NCBI GenBank assembly: GCA_018818645.1
Contig: JAHIRQ010000092.1
Location: forward strand, 1-32,415
DNA: 32,415 bases
Source of the DNA: Bacillota bacterium
GTDB lineage: Bacteria; Bacillota_I; Bacilli_A; Acholeplasmatales; Acholeplasmataceae
Direction: 5' to 3'
Position numbers and translations under genes: made by a program
Shown here: piece after piece, positions 1 through 7,691 of the stretch
Layout: every line of letters begins with the position of its first letter
Position numbering within the stretch: the stretch's first letter is position 1
Notes under the pieces: model-generated
Seen by the model: only the letters and a program-made list of their open reading frames with translations
Told to the model about the DNA's origin: nothing
Database searches by the model: none

Positions 1-431
1 AACATTTTTTTCAAAGTATCAACAATAACATTGTCTTTGACAAGAAGTAAATTAGAATGTTTTCCCATCGCTTCAAACACAAGTTTTTTACTAACTGGTC
101 CATCAATAAAATCATAAGCTGTAAAATTTAGGGTAATCACTCTATCTGTTTCATATTGAGTGACATTTTCTAATATAGCACCCTCAAGGTGTTTCTTTAA
201 CGTGTTTAAAAATTGAGAAGAAGCCTGGTTTTGTGTCTGATGTTTTGAAAGGTGTATGCCAAATCGATTTGGTGATAAATAAATATGCAAGTATTTTCTT
301 TCACCACGCAAATAAAAGACAAAAATAAACGAGAATTCATCGTTTTGATAGACTTTTTCCAATCTAGCTTTCACTAGATTTTGATTCAGTTCTTTAATTA
401 ATTGATATATGAAGAAACCATCAAATGCCAT
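1..431 (-). CDS. rqcH: RqcH/FbpA-type NFACT protein, N-terminal part (cut by window edge)
   Basis: The reading frame is open from an ATG at 431 down to base 1 (143 codons), so only the N-terminal part is present. The product begins MAFDGFFIYQLIKEL and continues with LHIYLSPNRFGIHLS, the typical start of the NFACT-N domain of RqcH (older names FbpA, YloA). In bacteria RqcH binds stalled 50S subunits carrying peptidyl-tRNA and adds C-terminal alanine tails, marking nascent chains for degradation. The start is supported by an AGAGGTG Shine-Dalgarno sequence just upstream. The gene diverges from gmk across a 147-base spacer. Family assignment rests on the N-terminal motif only; the NFACT-C region lies outside the window. 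Confidence 0.82.
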   Translation of the reverse strand, partial: MAFDGFFIYQLIKELNQNLVKARLEKVYQNDEFSFIFVFYLRGERKYLHIYLSPNRFGIHLSKHQTQNQASSQFLNTLKKHLEGAILENVTQYETDRVITLNFTAYDFIDGPVSKKLVFEAMGKHSNLLLVKDNVIVDTLKKM

Positions 432-447
432 AATCCACCTCTTAATC

Positions 448-456
448 ATTTTAACA
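448..456 (-). promoter_or_regulatory. Possible extended -10 promoter of rqcH
   Basis: On the minus strand TGTTAAAAT (TG, one base, then a -10-like TAAAAT) lies 17 bases upstream of the rqcH start codon. No convincing -35 box is visible. Confidence 0.4.
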
Positions 457-517
457 CATAATTTCATGAAAAATTGCACCTGTAAGCGTTCTTTTCATGC
501 AAATGCAGTTAAATCTA

Positions 518-546
518 TTTACACCCCACTCTTTATCATATATAAT
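518..546 (+). promoter_or_regulatory. Sigma-A promoter of gmk-rpoZ
   Basis: TTTACA (518-523) and a perfect TATAAT (541-546) are separated by exactly 17 bases. Transcription should start near 553, leaving a short leader with AGGAGG before gmk. Confidence 0.82.
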
Positions 547-578
547 AGATTATAAATATCAAGCATAAGGAGGAGCCC

Positions 579-1199
579 ATGAAATTAAATGAACGCGGAT
601 TATTAGTCGTTATATCTGGCCCTTCAGGTGTTGGAAAAGGAACTGTCCGTAGAGCATTATTTCAAATGCCTCACCACGATCTTGTTTATTCTGTATCGAT
701 GACAACGAGAGCTCCAAGACAGGGAGAAGTTGAAGGTGTTGACTATTATTTCGTTGATAAAGAAACATTTTTGAAACGAATTAAAGAGAATAAGTTTTTA
801 GAATGGGCTGAATTTGTTGGTAATTATTATGGGACGCCTCGCGATAAGGTTGAAGAACAACTCGATAATGGGAAAGAAGTCGTTCTTGAAATAGAAGTTG
901 AAGGTGCACTACAAGTTCGTAAGCAAATGAAGGAAGCAGTTTTCGTTTTCTTGGTTCCACCAGGGAAAAAAGCCTTATACGAACGTTTAAAAAATAGAGG
1001 TACAGAACCATTAGAAATGATTGAAAAGCGCATGAAAAAAGCAGAATCAGAGTTTTTACTTGCTCATAAATACGATTATATTGTCGTTAATGATGAAGTG
1101 AATAATGCTGCTGACCGTATTATGGCAATCATACGTGCTGAACATGCGAAGACTGAAAGAACAATACACAACTATATTAAGATGATTGGAGAAAAATAA
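579..1199 (+). CDS. gmk: Guanylate kinase
   Basis: Guanylate kinase transfers phosphate from ATP to GMP, giving GDP for nucleotide synthesis. The 206-aa protein has the P-loop GPSGVGKGT at residues 14-22. The GMP-binding region follows, with SMTTRAPRQGEVEGVDYYFV, EFVGNYYGTP and the EIEVEGALQVR segment. Its length is normal for the bacterial enzyme. The ATG is preceded by AGGAGG at good spacing. It is the first gene of a two-gene transcript with rpoZ, which starts three bases after the gmk stop. The gmk-rpoZ order is conserved in Firmicutes, where coaBC, priA, def and fmt usually follow; here they do not. Confidence 0.97.
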   Translation: MKLNERGLLVVISGPSGVGKGTVRRALFQMPHHDLVYSVSMTTRAPRQGEVEGVDYYFVDKETFLKRIKENKFLEWAEFVGNYYGTPRDKVEEQLDNGKEVVLEIEVEGALQVRKQMKEAVFVFLVPPGKKALYERLKNRGTEPLEMIEKRMKKAESEFLLAHKYDYIVVNDEVNNAADRIMAIIRAEHAKTERTIHNYIKMIGEK

Positions 1200-1202
1200 A
1201 AA

Positions 1203-1418
1203 ATGATAAAGAACAAAGACGGAATGCGTTATCCATCCATTGATAAACTGTTAGCAAAGATTGATTCAAAGTACAAATTGGTATATGCAGCTAGCAAAGT
1301 TGCACAAATCATCGAAGCTGAAAAGTTAAAAGTTGAAGATACACAATGTGTCAAATCCATTGGTATTGCACTAGAAGAAATTCTAGATGGAAAAGTAAAA
1401 ATTGATTTTGAATCCTAA
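1203..1418 (+). CDS. rpoZ: RNA polymerase omega subunit
   Basis: This 71-aa protein is the small omega subunit, which helps beta-prime fold and assemble into RNA polymerase. MRYPSIDKLLAKIDSKYKLVYAASKVAQ matches the conserved omega core (the family's P-x(3)-L followed by YxLVxxAxxRA, with lysine replacing the arginine). The C-terminal KSIGIALEEILDGKV matches the family's KPxxIAxEEIxxGKI segment. It follows gmk by three bases with no obvious Shine-Dalgarno of its own, so translational coupling is likely. A terminator follows directly. The length is typical of Firmicute omega. Confidence 0.93.
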   Translation: MIKNKDGMRYPSIDKLLAKIDSKYKLVYAASKVAQIIEAEKLKVEDTQCVKSIGIALEEILDGKVKIDFES

Positions 1419-1424
1419 TAAACG

Positions 1425-1448
1425 AAGCGAGCAATCGCTTTTTTATTT
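1425..1448 (+). terminator. Rho-independent terminator of gmk-rpoZ
   Basis: AAGCGA (1425-1430), loop GCAA, TCGCTT (1435-1440), then TTTTATTT. The stem is perfect and short and lies seven bases after the rpoZ stop. Confidence 0.85.
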
Positions 1449-1486
1449 ACCCAATCACTTTTTGAAACGAGCTAGTGCTTGAGATA

Positions 1487-1495
1487 TGTTACAAT
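1487..1495 (+). promoter_or_regulatory. Extended -10 promoter of uvrC
   Basis: TGTTACAAT: TG, one base, then TACAAT, ending 17 bases before the uvrC GTG. A TTGAAA at 1462-1467 is 22 bases away, too far to be a normal -35, so this would be an extended -10 promoter. The implied leader is only about 10 bases. Confidence 0.5.
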
Positions 1496-1512
1496 AGATA
1501 TGGTGATTATTT

Positions 1513-3243
1513 GTGAATTTAAAGGATAAGATAGCGCTATTACCAATTGAACCAGGTTGCTATTTAATGAAAAATAGTAATGATGAAGTCATTTATGTTG
1601 GAAAAGCGAAGAATTTAAAAAATCGTGTGAAGACTTACTTCACAGGTGCCCATAATGAAAAAACGACACGACTTGTTTCTGAAATTCGTGATTTTTCATA
1701 TGTCTTAACCAATAGCGAACATGAATCCCTGATTCTAGAAATCAATTTGATTAAGCAATACTTACCCAAATATAATATTCGACTCGTTGATGATAAAACA
1801 TATCCCTATATTGAAATCACCGAAGAGGAGTATCCAAAACTTCAAGTGGTTCGTCAAAAGGATGTTAAAGGTAAGGTTTTTGGGCCATATCCAAATGTTT
1901 ATGGTGCTAGAGAAACTGTTAGGCTACTGAATCGACTCTATCCATTAAGAAAATGCGAAACATTACCTAAAAAAGAATGTCTATATTTCCATATTGGGCA
2001 ATGTCTAGCTCCTTGTATCAAAAAGGATGTGGACTATAAAGATACAGTATTAGAAATCACTAGGTTTTTAAAAGGTGACACAAAAGAAGTCTTAAATAAA
2101 TTAAACCGTGAAATGGGTAAAGCTTCTGAAGATATGGCTTATGAAAAAGCAATTGAGTTTAGAGATATGATCAACCATATTGAAGCGACAACAGAAAAAC
2201 AAATCATTAATTTAAATGATTTTAAGGATAGAGATGCCATTAGTTATGCATTTTCTAAAGATGATATCTCACTTCAAATTTTAATGATGCGTCAAGGAAA
2301 GCTTGTTGACCATCACCAAGTCGTTTTTGCGTATGTTGGTGAGGTTATGGATGCAGTATTCTCTTACCTTCAACAGTTTTATGAACTCTTATCACCTGAT
2401 GAGATACTATTTAGTAATCGATTCAAATGGGAAGATGTAGAGCCATACTTTGGTAAAAAAACTTTAATTCCTCAAAAAGGTGATAAGAAGAAAATAACTG
2501 AACTTGCCTCTAAAAATGCTGATTATGATTTAGAGCATCATTATATGCTTTATCGTCATAAAGATGAGAAAAAACAAAAAGCACTAGAAGATTTAGCTGA
2601 ACTGATCAAGCATCCTATTAATCATATCGAAATTTTTGATAATGCACAGCTCTTTGGTACAGCTCCTATTTCAGCTCTTGTCGTATTCAGGGATGGTGAT
2701 TTCGAAAAAAAGAGCTATCGAAAATATCATCTACAAACTACAACCAATGATGATTATCAAGCAATGAAGGAAGTCACTTACCGTCGATATCAAAAACTTC
2801 TCTTAGAAGGGAAACCATTTCCAGATTTAATTTTAGTAGATGGAGGAAAAGGACAACTTTCTGCTGCTCAAGAAATCCTAGATAACCTTGGATTAAAGAT
2901 TAAGATTGCAGGATTAAAAAAGAATAAGACACATAGCCTTGAAGCACTTGTTTATCAAAATGAAGTCATTCCTTTGCTCAAACAAAGTGAGGTTTATAAG
3001 CTTTTATTAAAGATATCCGAAGAGGTTCATAGATTCGCAATTGACTTCCATAGATCGACAAGAAACAAAAAAGCGATATCATCTCCACTTGATGATATCA
3101 AAGGTATTGGAAGTACTCGTAAAAAGGCTTTATTAAGTCATTTTTCAAGCATAGAAGATATTAAAAATGCAAGTGATGAAACACTTCAAGAACTGGGTAT
3201 TCCCTTAGAAATTGCTAAAAAGTTGAAAGAGGAATTGACATGA
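1513..3243 (+). CDS. uvrC: UvrABC excinuclease subunit C
   Basis: UvrC makes both incisions around bulky DNA lesions once UvrB is loaded. The 576-aa protein shows the family layout. The N-terminal GIY-YIG nuclease has GCY at 15-17, YVG at 28-30 and catalytic Glu76 in LILEINLIK. Cys148, 156, 164 and 168 form a cluster where UvrC proteins carry an iron-sulfur cluster. A UVR helix that contacts UvrB lies near 195-230. The RNase H-like second nuclease includes ILVDGGKGQLSAA, and tandem helix-hairpin-helix motifs occupy about 520-576. GIY has become GCY, a tolerated position. The start is GTG with GGTGAT upstream; no in-frame ATG lies nearby. The TGA stop overlaps the next ATG as ATGA, and this is direct evidence that UGA is a stop codon here. 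Confidence 0.97.
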   Translation: MNLKDKIALLPIEPGCYLMKNSNDEVIYVGKAKNLKNRVKTYFTGAHNEKTTRLVSEIRDFSYVLTNSEHESLILEINLIKQYLPKYNIRLVDDKTYPYIEITEEEYPKLQVVRQKDVKGKVFGPYPNVYGARETVRLLNRLYPLRKCETLPKKECLYFHIGQCLAPCIKKDVDYKDTVLEITRFLKGDTKEVLNKLNREMGKASEDMAYEKAIEFRDMINHIEATTEKQIINLNDFKDRDAISYAFSKDDISLQILMMRQGKLVDHHQVVFAYVGEVMDAVFSYLQQFYELLSPDEILFSNRFKWEDVEPYFGKKTLIPQKGDKKKITELASKNADYDLEHHYMLYRHKDEKKQKALEDLAELIKHPINHIEIFDNAQLFGTAPISALVVFRDGDFEKKSYRKYHLQTTTNDDYQAMKEVTYRRYQKLLLEGKPFPDLILVDGGKGQLSAAQEILDNLGLKIKIAGLKKNKTHSLEALVYQNEVIPLLKQSEVYKLLLKISEEVHRFAIDFHRSTRNKKAISSPLDDIKGIGSTRKKALLSHFSSIEDIKNASDETLQELGIPLEIAKKLKEELT

Positions 3244-4067
3244 AAAGAATCATTCACAGCGTTGATCAAAAACAAAAGATTTTTTATATGATATATGATG
3301 GTAGGAAGATTGGTTTTTATTTAACCAACCGTTTATCAAAAACTTTTTTTCCATATTTAAGTAAAGGTGTTCTTATCGATTTTGAGATAGCACCTAAAAT
3401 GAAAAAAATCGGGAAATATTCTTTTTATCAAGTCGCACATTTTAATCAAATTATTTCATTGAATCCTTATATAGTTCATTATGATTTATTTAAATTGAGA
3501 CAAGATATGCGAGATGTATTGAATCAAAACAACTATTATCTTTTTATTGATTTTGAAATGACAATGCCAGGGTATCACGACATTGAGTTTAAACCAGAAA
3601 TCATTCAGGTAGGATATGTATTGGCAGAAGCTAGAGGTCCTATCCTTCATTCAGATGGATATTATGTTTTACCTAAAGAAAGAACGACTTTATCGAAACG
3701 CACCAAAAAGTTTTTAAAATTAGATGAAGAACAATTCTTTAAGGATGCTCATCCCTATGACTATTTTTATAACAATCTTGAGAAACTAGTCAAAAAATAT
3801 AATCCTAAGCTTGTTGTTTGGGGTAAAAACGATTTAACAGCTTTAAATGATTCTTATGAAATTCACGGAAAAGAAAAATTAACCAATGATTATGATTTCA
3901 TTGATTTGCTCAAGCTTCATAAGGACTATTACAACCTAAAGGATGATTTAGGATTATTTAAAGCCTATAAAACTTATTTCGAAGTTGATTTCGTACAAGA
4001 ACATGACGCGAAAGATGATGCATTAGTGACTAAATATGTATTTGATTCATTTCTAGATTATATGTAA
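3240..4067 (+). CDS. DEDDh-family 3'-5' exonuclease with an unassigned N-terminal domain
   Basis: This 275-aa protein has a DnaQ/KapD-like exonuclease domain from about residue 98 to the end. Exo I is FIDFEMTMP with Asp104 and Glu106, Exo II is GKNDLTAL with Asp198, and Exo III is HDAKDDA with His255 and Asp260. All five DEDDh residues are present, so it is probably an active two-metal exonuclease on DNA or RNA. The first ~95 residues (basic, beta-rich in appearance) match nothing I recognise. Its ATG overlaps the uvrC stop (ATGA), so it is translationally coupled to uvrC. A role trimming DNA after UvrC incision is possible, but an RNA substrate such as that of small oligoribonucleases cannot be excluded. 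It is not DNA polymerase III epsilon by context. Confidence 0.85.
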   Translation: MKRIIHSVDQKQKIFYMIYDGRKIGFYLTNRLSKTFFPYLSKGVLIDFEIAPKMKKIGKYSFYQVAHFNQIISLNPYIVHYDLFKLRQDMRDVLNQNNYYLFIDFEMTMPGYHDIEFKPEIIQVGYVLAEARGPILHSDGYYVLPKERTTLSKRTKKFLKLDEEQFFKDAHPYDYFYNNLEKLVKKYNPKLVVWGKNDLTALNDSYEIHGKEKLTNDYDFIDLLKLHKDYYNLKDDLGLFKAYKTYFEVDFVQEHDAKDDALVTKYVFDSFLDYM

Positions 4068-4073
4068 AAATGA

Positions 4074-4110
4074 AAATGCGAACTCAAACTGAGCTCGCAT
4101 TTCTTTTTTT
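4074..4110. terminator. Bidirectional terminator between the exonuclease and RNase J genes
   Basis: AAATGCGA (4074-4081) pairs with TCGCATTT (4095-4102), and inner CTCA/TGAG closes an AAC loop. CTTTTTTT follows on the plus strand. On the minus strand the stem is followed by TTCATTTTTA, weaker but usable. It sits between convergent genes. Confidence 0.82.
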
Positions 4111-4124
4111 AATTTTAATATCTT

Positions 4125-5810
4125 CTAAGCTTTTAAGTCAACAACAACTGGAATCACTAGTGGTTTTCTTTGAGTCAGTTCAAATATCTTAGTATTCAAA
4201 TGATCGATAACTGCTTGTTTTAAGTTGAGTTCATTATATAGTTTCTTATTTAACTCTGCTTGAGTAATCTTTTTAGCTTCGTTTGCAAGTGACTGTGTTA
4301 TTTCTTCATTGCCCTTCATATAAATGAATCCTCTTGATATGATAGTTGGTTCATTGACAAGTTTCTTTGTTGTTGAATTGATAGATAGGATGACTGAAAA
4401 TAATCCTTCTTCTGATAAAAGCTTTCTTTCTTTAATGACTGTACTTCCAATATCTCCAATACCTGTACCGTCGATATAGACTTCACCACTTGTTACTTTA
4501 CCAGCAAGTCTTATTGTATCAGCAGTAATTGCTGCTACATCACCATTATCCATAATCAGGATATTTTTAGGATTAACACCACAATCAATAGCAAGCTCTC
4601 TATGGTGTTTTTGCATACGATGTTCACCATGTATTGGAATAAACATTTTAGGCTTCACTAAAGCTAAAACAAGTTTTAAGTCTTGTTGAGCACCATGACC
4701 TGATGTGTGCGTATCTGCAAGAGGACCATGCGTAATAACATCGACATCGAGTCTAAATAATTTATTTATGGTACGGTTAACCCCTTCTTGGTTACCAGGA
4801 ATTGGTGAAGAGGAGAAGATGACAGTATCCTTAGGCATAACTTTGACCTGACGATGTGATCCATTAGCGATTCTAGAAAGTGCAGCGAGAGGCTCACCTT
4901 GAGAACCAGTCACTAAAATCGTAAGCTCTTGAGGTTTCAATCGATTAAACTGTTCATTGTTAACGATAGTATCCTTAGGTGCTTTGATATAGCCCGTTTG
5001 CATACCAATTTCTATGGCACGCTCCATACTTCTACCAAATATAGCAACCTTTCTACCGTTTAAAACTGAGGATTCAATGATTTGTTGAATTCTATACATA
5101 TTGGATGCGAAAGTAGCGATAATAATTCTACCTGGCATTCTAGAAAATAATTCATTGATGGATTTACCAATTTTACTATCGGATTGAATGAGTTCATCAC
5201 GTTCTGCATTGGTTGAATCTGACATCATACAAAGAACACCTTCACTGCCGATTGCAGCAAGCTTATCAAATTCACAGCTTGGACCAACTGGTGTAAAGTC
5301 AATCTTGAAGTCTCCTGTATGAAATAATACACCTTGAGGAGTTCTAAAAACGAATCCAAACATATCAGGAATCGAATGATTCATTCGAATAAATGATAAT
5401 TCTACATTCTTAAATTGATATTTGTAGTAGCTTTTATATTCTTCAATCTGTGGAGCTTTAATATCAGGATGCTCTAATAATTTATACTCGATAAAGTCTA
5501 CAGCAATACCTGCAGCATATATTTTGGGGACATTAATCTTTTTGAGTAAGTAAGGAATACCACCAATATGGTCTTCATGAGCATGCGTAATAAAAAGACC
5601 CACGATGCGATCCTGGTTTTCAACTAAGTATGTATAATCTGGAATGACATAGTCAATTCCTAATAGATGCTCATCAGGAAAAAGTATTCCCGCATCGACT
5701 ATAAATATTTGATCTTCTATTTCATAAATGTATGTATTTTTTCCTACTTCACCGAGTCCACCTAGTGCAAAAATGCCGAGTTCACCGGTATTAAGTAACG
5801 GATTTTTCAT
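4125..5810 (-). CDS. rnjA: Ribonuclease J (RnjA-like)
   Basis: RNase J is a zinc-dependent beta-CASP metallo-beta-lactamase nuclease with 5'-3' exo- and endonuclease activity. It matures rRNA and turns over mRNA in Firmicutes and Mollicutes. The 561-aa protein begins with FALGGLGEVGKNTY and carries HAHEDH at 76-81 (zinc ligands). Downstream are HTGDFKIDFTPVG, SDSTNAE, FSSSPIPGNQEGVNRTIN and HTSGHGAQQDLKL of the beta-CASP region, PIHGEHRM, and a C-terminal domain ending in RKPLVIPVVVDL. Length and motifs are closer to RnjA than RnjB, but paralogues cannot be ranked from one sequence. The start is backed by GGAGG upstream. The gene is convergent with the uvrC operon and diverges from the HAD gene. 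Confidence 0.95.
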   Translation of the reverse strand: MKNPLLNTGELGIFALGGLGEVGKNTYIYEIEDQIFIVDAGILFPDEHLLGIDYVIPDYTYLVENQDRIVGLFITHAHEDHIGGIPYLLKKINVPKIYAAGIAVDFIEYKLLEHPDIKAPQIEEYKSYYKYQFKNVELSFIRMNHSIPDMFGFVFRTPQGVLFHTGDFKIDFTPVGPSCEFDKLAAIGSEGVLCMMSDSTNAERDELIQSDSKIGKSINELFSRMPGRIIIATFASNMYRIQQIIESSVLNGRKVAIFGRSMERAIEIGMQTGYIKAPKDTIVNNEQFNRLKPQELTILVTGSQGEPLAALSRIANGSHRQVKVMPKDTVIFSSSPIPGNQEGVNRTINKLFRLDVDVITHGPLADTHTSGHGAQQDLKLVLALVKPKMFIPIHGEHRMQKHHRELAIDCGVNPKNILIMDNGDVAAITADTIRLAGKVTSGEVYIDGTGIGDIGSTVIKERKLLSEEGLFSVILSINSTTKKLVNEPTIISRGFIYMKGNEEITQSLANEAKKITQAELNKKLYNELNLKQAVIDHLNTKIFELTQRKPLVIPVVVDLKA

Positions 5811-5888
5811 TGTTTAAACCTCCAGCAACGAATATTTCATATCTATTGTATAATAAAACTTGGAAAAATGGTAGTGTAATACTTAATA

Positions 5889-5897
5889 TGCTATAAT
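5889..5897 (+). promoter_or_regulatory. Extended -10 promoter of the HAD phosphatase gene
   Basis: TGCTATAAT: TG, one base and a perfect TATAAT, 16 bases before the ATG. There is no -35 at the usual distance. The short leader contains GAGGTG as ribosome binding site. Confidence 0.6.
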
Positions 5898-5913
5898 TAT
5901 TTAGAGGTGTCAC

Positions 5914-6690
5914 ATGAAAACAATTATATTCTTTGACGTAGATAACACCTTGTATAATAATACATTAGGCATGGTTCCAATTCAAACTGTTAAGCTTTTA
6001 AATGAATTATCTAGTAAAAAAGATGTCATCTTAGGGTTAGCTACAGGAAGAGGTCTAAAGAAGCTAGAGATTATACAAGACCAGTTACCTTTATTTACAT
6101 ATAAAGTTCTGATCAATGGTTCTGTCATCTATAAAGATGATGAAATGATTTTTGAGTTACCCATTCAAAATGAGGATATTCAGGAAGTTTTGGACATTAC
6201 GAAGGGGAATGACTTTAATGTTGGTATGGTTGGTATTCATGATGAAGCAGTGAATTACTGGGATGAAAGAGTCAGTTACGGAATGAAAGCACTCCGTGGG
6301 ATTTTTCCGAGAGTTGATGAAGAATTTCATTTAAAAAACAAAGTATATCAATTATGGTTATTTGCTGATAACGAAGAAGAATTGATCAAAGTATCTAAAC
6401 TCATGCCTAAATTTCAAATCTATCCATGGCACAAGGGTGGTGCAGATTTCATTTATCCATTTATGAATAAAGCATTTGGGATTAAAAAAGCAATTGAAAA
6501 CGAAAAGGATTTCAGACTTATTTGTGTAGGTGATGGTGCAAATGATATCCAAATGATTGAGATGGCTGATATCGGTATTGCTATGGATAATACAAGATTC
6601 ATCGAATTAAAAGAAAAAGCCGATCATATTGCTCCTCATATCAAGGAAGATCAGCTTTACGATTTTTTTAAGTCGATTGGTCTAATTTAG
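5914..6690 (+). CDS. Cof-type HAD-superfamily phosphatase
   Basis: This 258-aa protein is a haloacid-dehalogenase superfamily hydrolase of the Cof/YcsE type (class IIB cap). Motif I is FFDVDNTL with nucleophile Asp8 and acid/base Asp10. Motif II is the Thr in GLATGRG. Motif III is a Lys in the KAFGIKKAI region, and motif IV is VGDGANDIQMIEMADIGIAM near residue 207. Such enzymes dephosphorylate sugar phosphates, nucleotides or flavin precursors; the substrate cannot be read from sequence. It is a single gene with its own promoter. Its last 23 bases overlap the 3' end of the convergent coaD gene, and no terminator is visible between them. Confidence 0.9.
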   Translation: MKTIIFFDVDNTLYNNTLGMVPIQTVKLLNELSSKKDVILGLATGRGLKKLEIIQDQLPLFTYKVLINGSVIYKDDEMIFELPIQNEDIQEVLDITKGNDFNVGMVGIHDEAVNYWDERVSYGMKALRGIFPRVDEEFHLKNKVYQLWLFADNEEELIKVSKLMPKFQIYPWHKGGADFIYPFMNKAFGIKKAIENEKDFRLICVGDGANDIQMIEMADIGIAMDNTRFIELKEKADHIAPHIKEDQLYDFFKSIGLI

Positions 6691-7165
6691 GACGAAGTTT
6701 ATCTTGAACATCTTTAATGATTTCCTTTGGGACATATGGAGAAATATCTGCATGATGAATAATAAGTTCTTTAATTGCAGAGGAAGATACAAAGTGATTT
6801 CTTGAGGATGGAAATAAGATAATGGTTTCAATATTTCTATTTAAATTTCTATTGAATTGATAAAGTGCATATTCATTTTCATAATCGGGAATATTTCTAA
6901 GTCCTCGAATCATTAAATCTATATCGTTTTTTTGGGCATAACGTACTACAAGATCTGTTGTAGATGTTACAATAATATTAGGGATATCCGTAGTTACTCG
7001 TAATATCATGTCAATACGTTCTTCAGTTGTGAAGGTAGGTTCCTTCTTGTAGTTATCAGCAACAACAACATGAAGCTCATCAACAAAACGAGACGCACGT
7101 TTTATAATATCTAAATGTCCAATCGTTAGAGGATCAAATGTTCCTGGATACACAGCTTTTTTCAT
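6668..7165 (-). CDS. coaD: Phosphopantetheine adenylyltransferase
   Basis: CoaD joins AMP from ATP to 4'-phosphopantetheine, the fourth step of coenzyme A synthesis. From the chosen start the protein is 165 aa, normal for CoaD. It starts MKKAVYPGTFDPLTIGHLDI with the nucleotidyltransferase signature (T/HxGH-like TIGH). Downstream are MIRGLRNIPDYENEYALYQFNR and SSRNHFVSSSAIKEL, characteristic of the family. The longer open frame to 7267 is rejected because its extra 34 residues (hydrophobic, Phe-rich) lie across the promoter region and homologues begin at MKK. The ribosome binding site is modest (GGGG upstream). The 3' end overlaps the HAD gene by 23 bases on the opposite strand. Confidence 0.95.
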   Translation of the reverse strand: MKKAVYPGTFDPLTIGHLDIIKRASRFVDELHVVVADNYKKEPTFTTEERIDMILRVTTDIPNIIVTSTTDLVVRYAQKNDIDLMIRGLRNIPDYENEYALYQFNRNLNRNIETIILFPSSRNHFVSSSAIKELIIHHADISPYVPKEIIKDVQDKLRPKLDQST

Positions 7166-7187
7166 AGTTTTACCCCATTTCATATTT

Positions 7188-7196
7188 AGTATAACA
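7188..7196 (-). promoter_or_regulatory. Extended -10 promoter of coaD
   Basis: On the minus strand TGTTATACT (TG, one base, TATACT) ends 22 bases before the coaD ATG. A TATAAC on the plus strand overlaps it and could serve the divergent membrane-protein gene, but that one is weak. Confidence 0.5.
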
Positions 7197-7234
7197 TTAA
7201 ACCATAAAAAAAAATCACAAAGGAGTGTTAAAAA

Positions 7235-7624
7235 ATGAACGTTTATCGCAAAAGTCTTGTTATTCAATTGTTACTGTTTATTGTATTTTTCATCATGGGT
7301 GCAAACCTCATTGTAGGTGCGTATTTAGGTGAGACTTATGGTTGGATTAATTTTGTATTACTCGGTGTTTTAATTGCATTTGCAGTTTACGGATTTATTT
7401 TATACAAAAAGGAAGATTTAAGAATCGTTGTCATGTTACCAAAAGAAATGAATCTAATCAGATATTTATTATACGGATATTTCTTTGTTTACATCGTCAA
7501 TATGATTTTGCCATCACTCATTGAAGTTGATCCAAAATTAGTCAGTACAGTTGTCGGTGTGATTTTAATGGGTATTGCTTCATACGGCATTCAAATGCAA
7601 ATCAGATTGTTAAATCAAAAATAA
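7235..7624 (+). CDS. Small membrane protein of unknown function (four predicted helices)
   Basis: I do not recognise this 129-aa protein. It is strongly hydrophobic, with four likely transmembrane helices near residues 8-28, 36-56, 75-93 and 100-121. A short charged loop (YKKEDLR) follows helix 2, and the C-terminal tail is basic. There is no signal peptide cleavage site or recognisable catalytic motif. AAAGGAG lies nine bases before the ATG. It is monocistronic, divergent from coaD by 69 bases, and ends in a strong terminator, so it is a genuine expressed gene rather than a chance frame. Function is unknown. Confidence 0.72.
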   Translation: MNVYRKSLVIQLLLFIVFFIMGANLIVGAYLGETYGWINFVLLGVLIAFAVYGFILYKKEDLRIVVMLPKEMNLIRYLLYGYFFVYIVNMILPSLIEVDPKLVSTVVGVILMGIASYGIQMQIRLLNQK

Positions 7625-7626
7625 GA

Positions 7627-7657
7627 AAATGGATGCACACTTGCATCCATTTCTTTT
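7627..7657 (+). terminator. Terminator after the small membrane protein gene
   Basis: AAATGGATGCA (7627-7637), loop CACT, TGCATCCATTT (7642-7652), then CTTTT. The 11-bp stem is perfect and starts two bases after the stop codon. Confidence 0.88.
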
Positions 7658-7661
7658 CAAC

Positions 7662-7670
7662 TGGTATAAT
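7662..7670 (+). promoter_or_regulatory. Extended -10 promoter of the aldo/keto reductase gene
   Basis: TGGTATAAT, TG plus one base plus perfect TATAAT, placed just after the preceding terminator and 21 bases before the ATG. The same nine bases recur in front of priA (20045-20053). Confidence 0.62.
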
Positions 7671-7691
7671 GAATACATAGGAGGAATCAAA

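Noticed and set aside
1-431. rqcH as a truncated pseudogene
   Set aside because: The frame is intact to the first base of the window; the loss is only the window boundary.
781-1033. Minus-strand open frames inside gmk
   Set aside because: They are antisense to a well-supported gene, have no ribosome binding site and resemble no family.
7166-7267. N-terminal 34-residue extension of coaD
   Set aside because: It reads through the coaD promoter, is unlike any CoaD N-terminus, and the family begins at MKKAVYPGTFDP.
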